From positions 1 through 51,132 of the forward strand of contig JAQGBZ010000419.1 of the NCBI GenBank assembly GCA_034687125.1: a stretch of 51,132 nt of DNA, in the 5' to 3' direction. Below, in pieces: positions 36,501-47,813 of the stretch. The first letter of the stretch is position 1; every line of letters starts with the position of its first letter. The notes below the pieces were generated by a model that was not told where the DNA came from, ran no database searches, and saw only the letters and a program-made list of their open reading frames with translations. Source of the DNA: Neelides folsomi. Lineage: Eukaryota > Arthropoda > Collembola > Neelipleona > Neelidae. Both the position numbers and the translations under genes were made by a program.

Positions 36501-36925
36501 TCGAATTTCCTTTAAACAACATATTGAAAGGATTTTTATCCAAATCCTCAAATTATATTCCTTTTCATAAAGTCGTATTATATTACCAAAAAATAAATTA
36601 TGCACATATATATTACGTTGAGTTAATCTATTTTAACGAATTTAAACCAAAAGCAATTGGAAAATTTATAGAGGAGTAATTTGAAAAGGATGCAGTGAAA
36701 TGATGAAACGGTAATGAGATTTTTATAATGAGAGAAGAGCTTTACCTTTGTCTCGGGATTTGTCCTCACATTTTCGCCGGGGAGAAGAAGCGGTTCTTGA
36801 TGTGGTTGCGGGGAAGGGCGGCCGACGTCTCCGACCTTCTGTTTCTCCGGGAGGGGAATACGCAAGGCTGCTTCAGCTTTCTCCCGCTCCCACTTCTCCC
36901 CCTTACACGTCCCGACGGTTCGGGA
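30584..36925 (-). CDS. class A orphan GPCR, seven or more exons
   Basis: Coding exons, 5' to 3': about 36925-36770 (upper edge uncertain), 33920-33806, 32725-32541, 32466-31895, 31754-31708, 31505-31261 and 30917-30584. Junction phases are 2, 0, 2, 1, 0 and 2, and all agree. TM1 is GFGILFGVFGLLFNLYIFLV; TM2 follows NEWILVHLSFSGLL; TM3 begins WVCQIVG with the disulfide Cys and ends SADRCFAIVSPLRY. Extracellular loop 2 has three N-glycosylation sequons (NLT, NFT, NET) and a Cys. TM7 ends GPTFNAVLYGIRARPLR. So the usual DRY is DRC and NPxxY is NAVLY, and TM6 has no CWxP. The tail (about 130 aa) is Ser/Pro-rich with basic phosphosite-like motifs (RRQS). The start codon is not found: the first exon is open but has no clear ATG. 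An ORF from 34048 running into exon 2 is an alternative start. Ligand unknown. Confidence 0.75.
34955..34967 (-). promoter_or_regulatory. possible TATA box inside the first GPCR intron
   Basis: Minus strand reads TATAGCTATAAAACTC, followed by a GC-richer 200-bp tract. It could be an alternative promoter for the receptor, giving a transcript that begins near exon 2, but there is no transcript evidence. Confidence 0.2.
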
Positions 36926-36939
36926 ATGATGTCCTCTCG

Positions 36940-39900
36940 AAATCAATTACATTCATCTTCTGCTTATTTAACTAATCTCTCCCAAAACACTCATCGATTA
37001 ATGAGGTGGGATTTTAACTCAATTTCCCAATTTAAGCTCTTCAATGTAAGCCGTCCTCAGCCGTTTGAACTCAATTTAATTCAATCATGTCTTTTTCATA
37101 CAGATAAGTTTTGTGCAGAAAGTTGGGCTCTTTTAAACTCAAGGTTTAATTTATGCTCACACGCAAACTAATGAATTCTTAATTATGGATATAAATTATT
37201 CAATTGTGTAAATTAATTATACATATTTTCATGCAATTTGCGTTAGAATCATAAAAAATAGATAATACATACTATATGAAATTCTAACTAAAAATATACT
37301 ATTTAAATTCTATTTATTCTTATTCTATAACTATAACTATGTATATGTATGTGTAACAGAATATTGAAAATAAATAAGTATTAAATAGACAGAAACTACC
37401 AAACAAGACTTTTGAATCGATGGTTTTTCTTACTCAATGCTCCAATACTTACATACGTCCAATATAAAACTCTTCAATGGCTTCAACCATTCCATTCATC
37501 AATTTATATACAAATCTATCTGTTGAATAATTTTAAATAATAATATTAATATACCTAATAGATATATTAGCATACGGTAAATTTATAAGAAATCGCAAAA
37601 ATTTTAACATAAATTCAGAATAAGAATTTTATTACCGTTTCTTTAATTTCTCTGTGAAAAGTATGTTAACTTTTCAATAACAATTATACATCTGTTATAA
37701 ACCCCATCATATTAGTTTATTACACATATAATCAATATATCTGTTCTGTATGTATGTATGTATGTAGGATATGTATTCTACGATTCTACCATATATTATT
37801 TAGTATAGATTTAATAGATTATTTGTTATACCATACATATATAATGACTAATATCACCATTGTAGGTAAATGCACGTCTTTGCTATTTCTTATTATAGAA
37901 TCTTTGACTCTGATTGTTGAATTTAATAATGCACTGCTTCAATTCCCTTTCTGAATCAATTGAGCACGTCGAGAGCGTAAAAAGTGTTGATGTGAAAAAA
38001 TGACAATTCTCTTGCCCTTGAGCTCCACTCCCGAAAATTGGGAGCAATAAAAGCCGTCCAAGACCTTTGATTTTAAAATCGAATTGGAGAATTGAGAGAA
38101 ATCGCTCATTTGGTCTCCTTTGTTCCTCTCTTTGTCTCTCATGGAGGTGAAATCATTTGATAGGAATCATCCACACTCACTTCCCCTCAAGACATTTCCT
38201 TAAATGTCAATGTCACACAGCAGCGAGGCTTATAAATAGGAAAATGATTCGTTTAGAAAAATGAGCGGTTCGATGAAAAACGTTCTTTTTCTCCTGAATT
38301 GTTAATCAAGGGAATTTCTCTTTTAGCATCAATGGCCGAGATGAAAGAGGGAATCTTGAATTTGTTTTCCCATCCAGCCCACTCTTTCTAATTCGCTCCT
38401 TCTCTTCTTGAATAAATGAAATTGGTGAAGTTTTTCCGCCTTTCCCCAACGTTTCAAACCTCCCGGTCATGCATTAATAAACTGATGGGATTCGTGCCTG
38501 TAGAAAATCTCTTTTACTAGATGAAATGGAAGGACGAGCCAAGTGGTCGGCATTCAATTTCCGCTTCTTAAATTCATTAAACTTAAAAGCTTATTCAACT
38601 TTTCCCCGACAGCCAAACAGCATTGAACTTCTTCTAACATAGCTATAGAAGTAAATAAATATACTACAACCATTACTTTTCAACTTCCCACCTACACACA
38701 GATCCACATTGAGCATCTTTGCATTTACCCTTAGAATTAATAAATGAGTCTTCTTTGCTCTTTGCACTTTTCCTTATAAATATCTGAAGAATAAGAATTA
38801 TATTACCAAGTGTACAATTATAAAAGCATGCCAACTTATTCTTATACACAGTGTAGAAATAAGAACATCTATTCAGTAGGTAGGTATGCTAGTTTATCGA
38901 AGAGGAATTTCCATTAGATATGTACATACATATGTACATAGCATTGTACTTAAATAGTAATTAGTTAATTAGTAAGCAATTAGAATGACTTGAAGTTCAA
39001 GGAAATGTTTGTAGATAAAAGATGAATGAATGTTTAAATGTACGAAGAGAAGAAAGAAGTCGACAAGAGCGAGAGGTGAATAGAAATATATTTGAACAAG
39101 CCAAATGATCCAAACATAATGTATAATATGCCCAGTATAAGCCTATACTAAAGTATACTTGTATAATAATAGGTACGACACATTATTCATTATGCAGTAT
39201 ACATTTTATACCATTTGTACATTGCATACAATTTGTAGGTTTATGGAGGAGCTTTTATCTTATTTGGATTTGAACAAAAGTGAATCCCACTATGGGGATT
39301 GTCTCATTCTTTTTACTTTTGATAGATTCAAAGTTATTAAATTTTATTTTATTTGTCTATTTTGTATTATGGATAAAATCTGCAAATGACTCAAATGAGT
39401 ATAATAAAAGTCAATATATTGTATCCATGTGGGATTAAGGAGCAAGTTAAAGGTGCATCCTCCGTTGTTGATGAATACCATGAGATCATGACGCATAACC
39501 CGATAACGCATAAATGTATATCATTCAACAGTGTATAACAACTTAATAGTCAGGGCTAATTAAGTTAAATCAATAATATACGCTGAAGCATGATGTGGTT
39601 ATTGTAATTAACTCCCAGGGTACAATATCATATTTTTCCGCTATATTATTAAAGGTAATTAATTTATCATTCCGATAATAATATAAATTATTGTAGACGC
39701 AGACGCTTATGAACAACATGAGCTAGAACATAATTGAACTTGGAATCATTAATGCACAAAGTTAATAACCAAAAATATAAATGCGGCTACTAAATATTGT
39801 AAGCATTAGGATTTACGAGCTGCTATTCTAGAAAGTTGATAGTATACCAACCCAATTACTATAATACCTCTATACATTTTGTTATTTTTATGAATTCGAG

Positions 39901-40412
39901 TCACATGGTGAAGAATAGTCGAGGAATTCTTAGAAGCCAATAACTGACTCACGCTCATCACACAAAGTTTCTCTTTTGTCAAATCCTTTGAAACCATCAA
40001 TTCCTCTAGGATGTGTGTTCGCCAGAGTTTTTCCTTTATTTTCTTTTTCATTTCCTTCGGATTCGGGTTCGGGGAGGATCAACACGGAAAAGTTCAAACA
40101 ACACTATTTCAAGTAAGCTAAAGAAAATACAACTTCATAAATAATCCTAAAATTATACATGAAATTATACAATGAGATAAAACTAAACAGTCGAGTCAAT
40201 TTTCGAAGAGGTAGTTAATTTACCTTTACTTTTTTCTTAAATTGTTGGTTTACTTGATTACACTTAAACTGTGTAATTATTTATCTTCTAAGAATAAATA
40301 TTAGTACCAATTGGTAGTATGTAAATTAAAATGTATTGACCTTTGGTTTGAAGCTACCAGATGTATTTAATTAAGTATCCAAATGATAATAGTGATATTA
40401 ATTGTTTTTCAG
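36940..40412. other. gene-poor AT-rich spacer with a TATG microsatellite
   Basis: No supported gene. A short (TATG)n run is at 37748-37767. A 67-aa minus-strand ORF at 37939-38142 starts with ATG but has no recognisable feature. Confidence 0.4.
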
Positions 40413-40589
40413 GGTCCTGGATATCATGGTGAGACGAGCTGGGGGCGAGTTGAATACCCAAATGGTGGCCATGGAGTTTTCTCATCTTCTTCCATTGTAT
40501 CGTCGTCTTCACAACTTCAATTCTCCACGTTCCTTCTTCTTCCGCTCGTGGGGATTTCTTTGAGATATTTAAGAACCCTCGGCCATTGA
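40413..40589 (+). CDS. possible terminal exon of a GPI-anchored protein
   Basis: A strong acceptor (polypyrimidine tract, TTTTTCAG) precedes 58 codons ending at TGA 40587-40589. The peptide begins GPGYHGETSWGRVEYPNGG, then a Ser-rich run and the hydrophobic stretch FSTFLLLPLVGISL near the end, the shape of a GPI-attachment signal. Upstream exons were not found; they could be far away. The opposite strand is also open here, so the strand is not certain. Confidence 0.3.
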   Translation, partial: GPGYHGETSWGRVEYPNGGHGVFSSSSIVSSSSQLQFSTFLLLPLVGISLRYLRTLGH

Positions 40590-41398
40590 AGTTCCTCGTC
40601 ATGTTTATTTAATTTAACTAATTTCAATACTTTACATTACATTACTTTAGACATATTTGAATTTAAATGATGCATTTTAACGAAATTTTTTATCTATGGA
40701 TGAATTTTACTTATTATGCTGGTATTCTGGTATGCTATATACATACCTACTATACTACTCGCATGTACTTGCAGCTTTGTTCAATAAAGTTTTCTTCCAA
40801 GATTCATAAAAAATTATGACATTGCCTATAATGTAATATCTATAAGAATAAAATATATCATATACAATATTTTTTCAAAGGTAAAAACAAAATGATAAAA
40901 TAATATTTGGTAAATATATTTGTACAAATACATATATTAATATACTTATCTATACTAATTTTAATATGTTAAAAAATTATAAAAATGATAATGATATTGA
41001 TAAACGTTGAAAAGAAATTGTATCTAAAATATTTAATTTCTATTAATTTGATTAAAATTGAGATATTTGACCTTTTAAATTATATAATGTGAAATAATTG
41101 GTTTATTTTGACTCCCACGTCCACGTCCCACCCACGTGAAGTACATTGACAGGACATTTCAGTATAATTTAATTACATATGTAGGTATACAACATATTCT
41201 GCCATTTCCAGATGCTCATACCTTGCTCATGCTTCCTCGTTGTGTATATGAATAACATAAAAGAAGACCTCAAAAAGAAATTAAACTCACGTTGCGCTTC
41301 CTCTTTTATTAACTTTAATCCTCATACAGATCTATCAGTAATTTTAAATTTATATAATTAAATGAGATAAAATACTATTAAAATAATGAAGGAGTTTG
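40590..41398. other. AT-rich spacer
   Basis: No gene recognised. A short CCCACGTCCACGTCCCACCCACGTG tandem-like patch lies near 41113-41138. Confidence 0.4.
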
Positions 41399-42526
41399 TT
41401 AGCCACCCAAGTCACCCAATAGGGTTCCAACGAGCGGGCCCAAGTTGTCAATCGAACCGTTCCCGGAAGCACCAATGATACCCAGATTCCCAACCAGCGA
41501 CTCGACAACTCCCTAATTAAATCAAAATTAATTCATTACTTATGAACTTGAGGGAGCCCCCAAAGGTCTTTGTATAGTTTTACAGTGAGTGCTGAGGGGA
41601 GTCCTTGGAGAAGTTTCGTCACCGTCACGTTCGCCCCACTCAAACTGTTCTTAAGGAAGATGGAGATTCCCGTGAGAGGAATATCGACGGCGGTCCGACC
41701 AGGACGCGTGGACAAAAGGTCAAGCACTCGACGTGTCTCTCGCACGTTCATCTTCTGTACACAACAAATAATGGAGATAAGTTTACAAATACAAAAATAT
41801 GACAGAGTCATATTTACACCTCTTACAAAACAAATATAATTTAATATATACATTACTTACATAAATTATTGATATTTGTGGTTAAAATAAATTAATTTTA
41901 ACGTTTTTAAATTCAACGTTTTTTTCTTACTTCTCCACCACGACGACTTTGCATAAAGATAGGTGGAAGGAGTTCCATAAGGCCTTGAGAAAAATCTCCT
42001 TTTTTCAAAGAATCCGCAATAGTTCGAGCGTCATTTTGAACTGACTTTGGAATGTTTTTTTTCTTTTTATCACTAAGAAAGCCCATTACCTAAGACATCA
42101 AAAATCATTTAGAATCGATTTTGTTATACTAAACATTTAATCATTTAATGAGTGTGCTGTGCATTGTTCTGTGTAGAGTAGATTATATGTACGTATAAGA
42201 GAAAAATAATACTTTTAGGAGATTTAGTTCAATCGCCTTCACAGCTGCGAGTTTGTACGCGTCCCATTGAACTTTGGGGATTGAGGCGAGACGCGTCCGA
42301 ATTCTCTCCGTCGCTTCCGGAGAAATAGTTGCAGATTGAGATGGCCGCTTTGTCCCACGCTTCCCACCCGCCTCATTCAGGCTCTAAATAAACTCTGAAT
42401 TAATTCACTCTAATTGATCTAATTGGATGAAAATGGGAAAAGCGGAGGATGAATAATCCAATAATAAATTCTTGTTTATTCCACCGTTGAAATGAGGAGG
42501 AGGAAGAAAAGTGGAAAATTTCCCAT
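41399..42526 (-). CDS. unrecognised secreted protein, 230 aa, five exons
   Basis: Exons 42526-42485, 42383-42213, 42089-41931, 41754-41548 and 41512-41399. All four junctions are phase 0 and every exon is a multiple of three, a strong sign of a real gene. Exon 1 is a compact signal peptide (MGNFPLFFLLLIST). The mature part starts basic (GGKRGTKRPSQS) and then has helical, amphipathic segments (WDAYKLAAVKAIELNLLK, ADSLKKGDFSQGLMELL, VTVTKLLQGLPSALTVKL) and ends in a Gly/Leu-rich tail (VVESLVGNLGIIGASGNGS... LLGDLGG). There is no cysteine and no membrane helix after the signal. I do not recognise the family. The Gly-Leu tail and helices would fit a membrane-active or matrix protein, but this is a guess. 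Confidence 0.65.
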
Positions 42527-43249
42527 AAAGAAAAGTCTTTAAGTCACTTTGTTAAATTAGGAAATTTTTGTTCAAGACTGAAGCCAATTCCCTATTTGTG
42601 ACTTCCTTTTATTTCCCCCGATAATCTTAAAAATTCTGGGAGAAATTCTTCTTTTATTCATCAACTAACAAATAATCTAATAACACAAATCATGTAAAAA
42701 TACCTGCACTTTAATTCAATACTTCCTATTACCTTTGGTTTGAACGTGGGGAAATGGCTTGGTTATTTAATCTCAACTTTTCTTGTGAATTGGACGAACT
42801 CACGTGTTTTTCTCCAATTTCGCCCTTAATCAGAATGTAACTGGAGCGGAAGTCGTGAGGGAACGTATATATGAATTAATAAGGAAAAAGTCTTTCCCCG
42901 ATTCCTCTTCTTAAACCTTCACTCTCTCCGTCCACGGAATGAATATTTCTGTTCATGTTCAGTCAATTTGTTACTTTATTCACATTCACAACTCACGTTA
43001 TTACAATAATTGGTTAATCTTGACATTTGATATTATTACATACAATTGAAAGGGACAATTATCGAATATGAAATGAACATTTGATTGATGTTGCATTTGG
43101 ATAATATTTAATGTTAAGTACATAGAAAAGCTAATTTTGACAATGGAAGGCCACGTGTTGCAATGGGGTGGGGTTTATTGCAGGACTCACATGCCAAAGC
43201 AAATATACGACGTGAGGTTTTCTTGAATATTAGTCTTTTTTTCCCAAGT

Positions 43250-43688
43250 TTATTCTTGGGGAATTATCGTCGCCGAAGACGAAGTCGTTTCCTCGACGTT
43301 GTCGTCATTGTATGCGTTTGTCGTTGAATAGAAAAACTCGGTTGTTGTTTCGTAATTGTCTTCAAGTTGTCTATTAGCAGCGCTGAATATCGTTGTCCGT
43401 TCTTCAGTCAAATCTTCTGTTGTGGTTTCACCACTTGCAAAAGATTGATGTAAAATCTTTAAAAAAATGAGAATAAAAATATTTTTAAAACTAAATTCCT
43501 TAAATTAGATTAAATGTATTTAAGCTAACGCATTGCTTTTGCAAAATATATTAGTAATAATAGTATATTTTATTTAAAATTTGAAGCAAATATGAATAAT
43601 TGTAAATTGTAATTAATTAAGAAAATTGTAAAATATTTACGAATAATAGTATGGGAAAAATGATCCAAGCCAACGACTTCATCTTCAT
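43250..43688 (-). CDS. small secreted Thr-rich acidic protein, 84 aa
   Basis: Two exons, 43688-43641 and 43456-43250, joined in phase 0 (donor GTAAAT, acceptor TTTTTTAAAG). Exon 1 is a signal peptide (MKMKSLAWIIFPILLF). The mature part (about 66 aa) is rich in Thr, Glu, Asp and Asn with repeated ETTTE-type motifs and no Cys, so it is probably disordered and perhaps O-glycosylated. No family recognised. It lies head-to-tail upstream of the 230-aa secreted protein on the same strand, separated by about 700 bp. Confidence 0.55.
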
Positions 43689-44166
43689 GTTTCTCTTTCC
43701 CAAATGAAGACGATGGTGAGGAAGAAGGGGACATTTTTATACGTTTTCTTCTCTGCCTTGTCCTAATTGTCAATTATCCTCGACTCAAGAGACAACAATC
43801 AATGAATTGAATCATCATCATGACAATCCACAATGACCTTAAAACCGCTCCTTTCATTCTTCTCAGCTGAATAACAAGAAATGACATTCGAATCTTCACC
43901 TAATGTCTCAATGGCTTAAAGTCAATAATCGTAAATTGATTGATTGATATGTATTTATAAAAGAATATTAAGTGTCTTGAGCTTGAGTAAATGGATCTCA
44001 AATACTTCCGTTTAATGACAATTCAGTTTTGATTCAGAAAGCTATTGCATAGGGTAGGTACATATAAGTTTTTAAAGCATACAGACTTTGAGTACATACC
44101 TAAAATGTATCTTACATAGAGGGCATACAAGGTATAGTTTATATATAGAATAGGCATACTATACAA
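43689..44166. other. spacer
   Basis: No gene recognised; probable promoter side of the 84-aa protein. Confidence 0.35.
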
Positions 44167-45383
44167 TCTTAAAGGCTGACCTTTGGATATGCTGCACACC
44201 ATGGTGCACCATGCAAAATCCATGGTTTTTCATGGTGCACCACGCAAAATTCCTCTTCACCATGGTGAATTTAGTGTTAATCTTCCGATTCCCAGTTTTC
44301 ATTTCTTGGCTCTCACCATGGTGAGCAAAACCTCACCATGGTGCACCATTTTGGCTTCATGGTGCACCAGCTCACTATGGATCTCACCATTTTTCACCAT
44401 GAACACCATGGACTTCACCACTTTTCACCATGGTGAGTTCAAAAACGTCAGATTTCAGGCTAACATTCCGGACTCCGGTATACTCCATGGTTCACCACCC
44501 CTCACCATGGTGAATAGTGTATTGGATAGGACATGACGTTTTACCTAACCTAACCTCACTATAATGAAACAAACCTCCATGAAATAAGGCAACAAAAATT
44601 TCCAGCCTAAGTGAAGTAAAGCGACACTTTTTGCCGGCTTTGTAAATCCCAGCCAGATTTCATGTTAAACTTAACGGGTCCTTAAATACTTGTTCATTGT
44701 GAGTAAAATTAATTCTAATTAACTTTCATTTTAACTTTTTCTTATCACATATGTACATACAACAACACATACGTATAATTACAATATATAATACACATAC
44801 TCCATATAATCCATCTTAACCTTAATTCTACTCTCTACTCATGAGAATGATATGAAAATTAATAAAAAAAATTAACAATTAAATATCAAAAATTTTATTG
44901 TATTTATTATGTAGTTTTTAATTTATACTTTTAAATCATATTAGAGTGATATATATTTTTTAAATTCAAGAATTATATTGGGCAAAAGTTAATCACAAGC
45001 CATTAAGAAGAATCTAAATTTTATTTAAAAGTTTGATAATTCATTACCTTTACATTATATTCAATTATAAATCTATATTATATGTATATTAACTATAATT
45101 TATAAGTAAAGTTACTAAAAACATGTTGAAAATAAAATGATAATTGTACTGTACAGTTATTATAATAATTAAACTAATAATATATATATATAGGTACTAT
45201 CCTATAATCAAACAGATGCACAATTAATTTGATTAAACAACTTGCAATAGTGTATCACTTTATCTATGATTTAATTATCTTTCAAATTGATCAATTTTTG
45301 ATTTTTAGTTAGAAAACATTAACAAATAGTTTATGTTAATCAAAATGAATCTTAAATTAATGTGATAATGTTCAAATAATTTT

Positions 45384-45473
45384 TTAATCTTTAGAACATT
45401 TTGATTCGTGAATACCGAGATTTTGCTTTCTTGTAAATCCTTTTCCACATTTAGAACACTGAAATTTCTTCAT
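45384..45473 (-). other. lone zinc-finger mini-ORF, 29 aa, in the foldback loop
   Basis: ATG to stop encodes MKKFQCSKCGKGFTRKQNLG followed by IHESKC. This is one C-x2-C-x12-H-x4-C finger, a C2HC variant of the classical C2H2 finger. It probably came from the N-terminal DNA-binding part of a transposon protein. It is transcribed from the strand opposite to the Ulp1 remnant. Confidence 0.45.
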
Positions 45474-45494
45474 TTTTGTAATTATTTGTTTTAG

Positions 45495-45659
45495 GGTACA
45501 CTTCCTGAACAATTGAATGGGGATGATTGCGAAGTATTTGTTTCGCAGTTTGCTGAGCATCTTTCAAGAGGGGAACAATTCAATTTTTGCTCTCTTGATA
45601 TGAATTATTTCAGGAAAAAAATGACTTATGAAGTCATTACTAAACAATTTATTCTGTAA
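45495..45659 (+). pseudogene. Ulp1-like cysteine protease, C-terminal remnant
   Basis: After an acceptor-like TTGTTTTAG the frame reads GTLPEQLNGDDCEVFVSQFA, then ...FCSLDMNYFRKKM and a stop. PxQxNGxDCxVFV is the C48/Ulp1 (SUMO-protease-like) motif holding the oxyanion Gln and the catalytic Cys; the usual Gly after Cys is Glu here. The later DM..(F/Y)R..M is the typical end of the domain. His and Asp of the triad are missing because the upstream part is gone. Ulp1 domains occur in several eukaryotic DNA transposons. Confidence 0.55.
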
Positions 45660-46260
45660 AGTTATTAAATTGGTATTTAACGTATTTATTTTATTAGCTA
45701 CCTACAATTAGTTTTGTAAATATTTGTAATTGACAAATACTTTTGACCAATTTTAAGCAATTTATTTGTGATTTAATAAGCTTTAAGTGCGATTTATATT
45801 TTACTCATGTTAATTATAGAGTATATTAGTGTTTATACTTTTTATACGAAATAATAAATACTAAAATTAAATGTGATAATTTTATGAGCGAGCTTTATTC
45901 CTCATTGCATTTTAACAAGCTTAATTAAAGTTAATTAGAATTAATGTTGCATGCTTTATACACAACGAACAAGCTTTAATTAAATTAAACTTTGTTTATA
46001 TGTACCCTAAAAGCTGAAATCTGACGTTTTTGAACTCACCATGATGAAAAGTGGTGAAGTCCATGATGAAAAATGGTGAGATCCAATGTGGGCTGGTGCA
46101 CCATGGGCGTCTTCACCATGGAAAAGAGCCAAGATATGAAAACTGGGAATCGGAAGATTAATACTAAACTCACCATGGTGAAGAGGAATTTTACGTGGTG
46201 CACCATGAAAAACCATGGATTTTGCATGGTGCAGCATATCCGAAGATCAGCCATCTTAAA

Positions 46261-46714
46261 TATCACACCATATCAAATGACTACTCATGTATAGGTATAC
46301 GAGCCCATATTTAGGTTTATGCGTGCGGGTAAGTAGGTCTACTGCAACTTCGTGTTGGGTTCAGAATTTCAGAATATCCGAAAACCGCAAGAGAAGCGAG
46401 TTCTTATAAAATCCGCCATCCCATGCATAAAATACTGTTAAAAATTGGATGCTAGATATAATAATATTATTTTTATGATTTGGTAAAGGTTAAAGTTTAA
46501 CCGAGCGTTTTATTCCAATTTTTATTACATATGTATAACATGGTACATTACATTTATAAATTGTAACGATAGTTAATACTTAATTTTACTTAATAATACT
46601 TAATTTTTGATATTTTTTTTTACTAATATCCATATTTAGGTAAGATGTTAAATGATTCTAAATTATGTTATTAATTACAAATAATTTTAATTAAAAATTT
46701 AATTATAATAGTTT
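46261..46714. other. AT-rich spacer
   Basis: No gene recognised. Confidence 0.4.
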
Positions 46715-47813
46715 TTACAACATTGAATTATAAGCTTGCCCTGCTGCAGTGATTCCATTTCTTTTCTAAAATCAAATTCATAATAATTAATTCATTTGTA
46801 AGTTTAAGATGACTTTAAAAAATTTTACCTCGAATATTAACCCCAATTGAATTTCATATACTTCAGAATAATGTCCTTGGTAAGATTGAACAGAGATTGA
46901 ACAGATTTCTTTATTCCAAAGTTTTTCTTCGAGACACATTGTTTTTTTAAATTGAAGAGAATTTGACTTGAGATGATTGTGATCATTGGCTCCCAAAGTT
47001 AGGCATTTCCCACGTTGATCAAATAATAATAAGTTGCATTGTGCCATCTTGAATGTTTTAAAACGGAAGTTTGATCATCATTCATATTCGGCTTACTTGT
47101 AAGATCGCCCTTTTGATTCCCCAAACTAATTTTATCAGCAAATACATCGATTTTGAGAGCAAATTCGGGATTTCAATTCAAATAAAAATTGGTATTGTAA
47201 TCTTAAAGAAGAAATTCACTGTTTGGCTTGCCATCTTTATTGTCCAAAATAATTGTACTCCAAAAGGCAAGATAAAATGATTTGCTGTAAAATGAAGTTT
47301 TGGGAAATTTTGAATAAAAGCTTTCGTTGAAAGTTGTTGTAATTAAGCCCAACGAGTTCACACTTTTGATTCCTTCAATGCTTCTTGATTTTTTAATATA
47401 AAAGAAATTGGAACCACTAGGACAATAAGGACTCCAAATGTTGTCTGGTTTTCCAAATAAGTATTTTTCATTGAACGTTTCACAAAAAACAATGGAATTT
47501 TTGGCCTTGATATGAATTTTTAAATCGCCTTCGTTGTCCGTTTTCTTCGGATTATTATTCGTCCACTCATCAAACCCATGTTTGTACTTGATCCTAAGAT
47601 TTTCATATTTAATGAATCAAGTGAATTTTTCAAACTTTTAAGTTTCAAATTCAATTCAGACGTATTAAAGGGAGGTGTTGTAATTTCTGGCAATTCATTT
47701 TTTACTTCTTGACCTGACTGACCTCTATTTAATAAGACTATATTTATAACAAGTATTGAAAAATAAAACAAAACAAGAACGGCTTGGGAAAACGCGAAAT
47801 AATTCAAATTCAT
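46715..47813 (-). pseudogene. unrecognised type II membrane protein gene with frame changes
   Basis: It starts MNLNYFAFSQAVLVLFYFSI, an N-terminal anchor (type II), followed by a short stalk with coiled-coil spacing (LNLKLKSLKNSLDSL). The ectodomain continues in other frames: DEWTNNNPKKTDNEG... to EFLL with TAA at 47203-47205; then PEFALKIDVFADK... to WHNATYYYLINVGN with TAA at 46999-47001; then CLTLGANDHNHLKSN... to LGLIFE at 46829, which splices in phase 0 to 46765-46715 (KRNGITAAGQAY...). Only the last join looks like an intron. The other three switches (near 47590, 47190 and 47010) have no good GT-AG pair, so they look like frameshifts. It may be a pseudogene or an assembly with indels. 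The CLTLG...C...W region faintly resembles a ricin-type beta-trefoil repeat. Confidence 0.45.

Larger units (their letters stand above)
44167..46260. mobile_element. 2.1-kb foldback element with CACCATGGTG-rich arms
   Basis: The left arm (44167-44458) and the right arm (46014-46260) are inverted copies of each other, agreeing from AAGGCTGACC/GATGGCTGATC at the tips to the GTTCAAAAACGTCAGATTT block at the inner edge. The arms are dense in the 10-bp palindrome CACCATGGTG (about six copies in the left arm) and half-sites. The loop (44459-46013) is AT-rich but keeps two coding scraps (see the two entries inside). A precise target duplication is not obvious (flanks TATACAATC and TATCACACC match at six of nine). 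Long repeat-built arms around a gene-bearing loop are the layout of foldback elements such as Drosophila FB-NOF (MULE). Confidence 0.7.

Noticed and set aside
36728..37171. Plus-strand ORF of 147 codons in a GC-rich patch
   Set aside because: The minus strand gives a better account: a first GPCR exon ending at an AT|GTGAGG donor in the phase required by the next exon.
39806..40051. Minus-strand 81-codon ORF beginning with a Lys-rich stretch
   Set aside because: Two frames are open on that strand, neither has a recognisable motif, and no splice partner was found.
40354..40630. Possible neuropeptide-like minus-strand frame with a Gly-Arg-Arg-Arg site (IPTSGRRR)
   Set aside because: No signal peptide or upstream exon; the plus strand has a stronger acceptor and a plausible GPI tail, so I kept that instead, at low confidence.
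44183..44536. 117- and 76-codon ORFs in the foldback arms
   Set aside because: They arise because the palindrome CACCATGGTG translates without stops; they are repeats, not genes.
44545..44558. CCTAACCTAACC, similar to the arthropod telomere repeat
   Set aside because: Only two units; expected by chance in 50 kb and not at an end.
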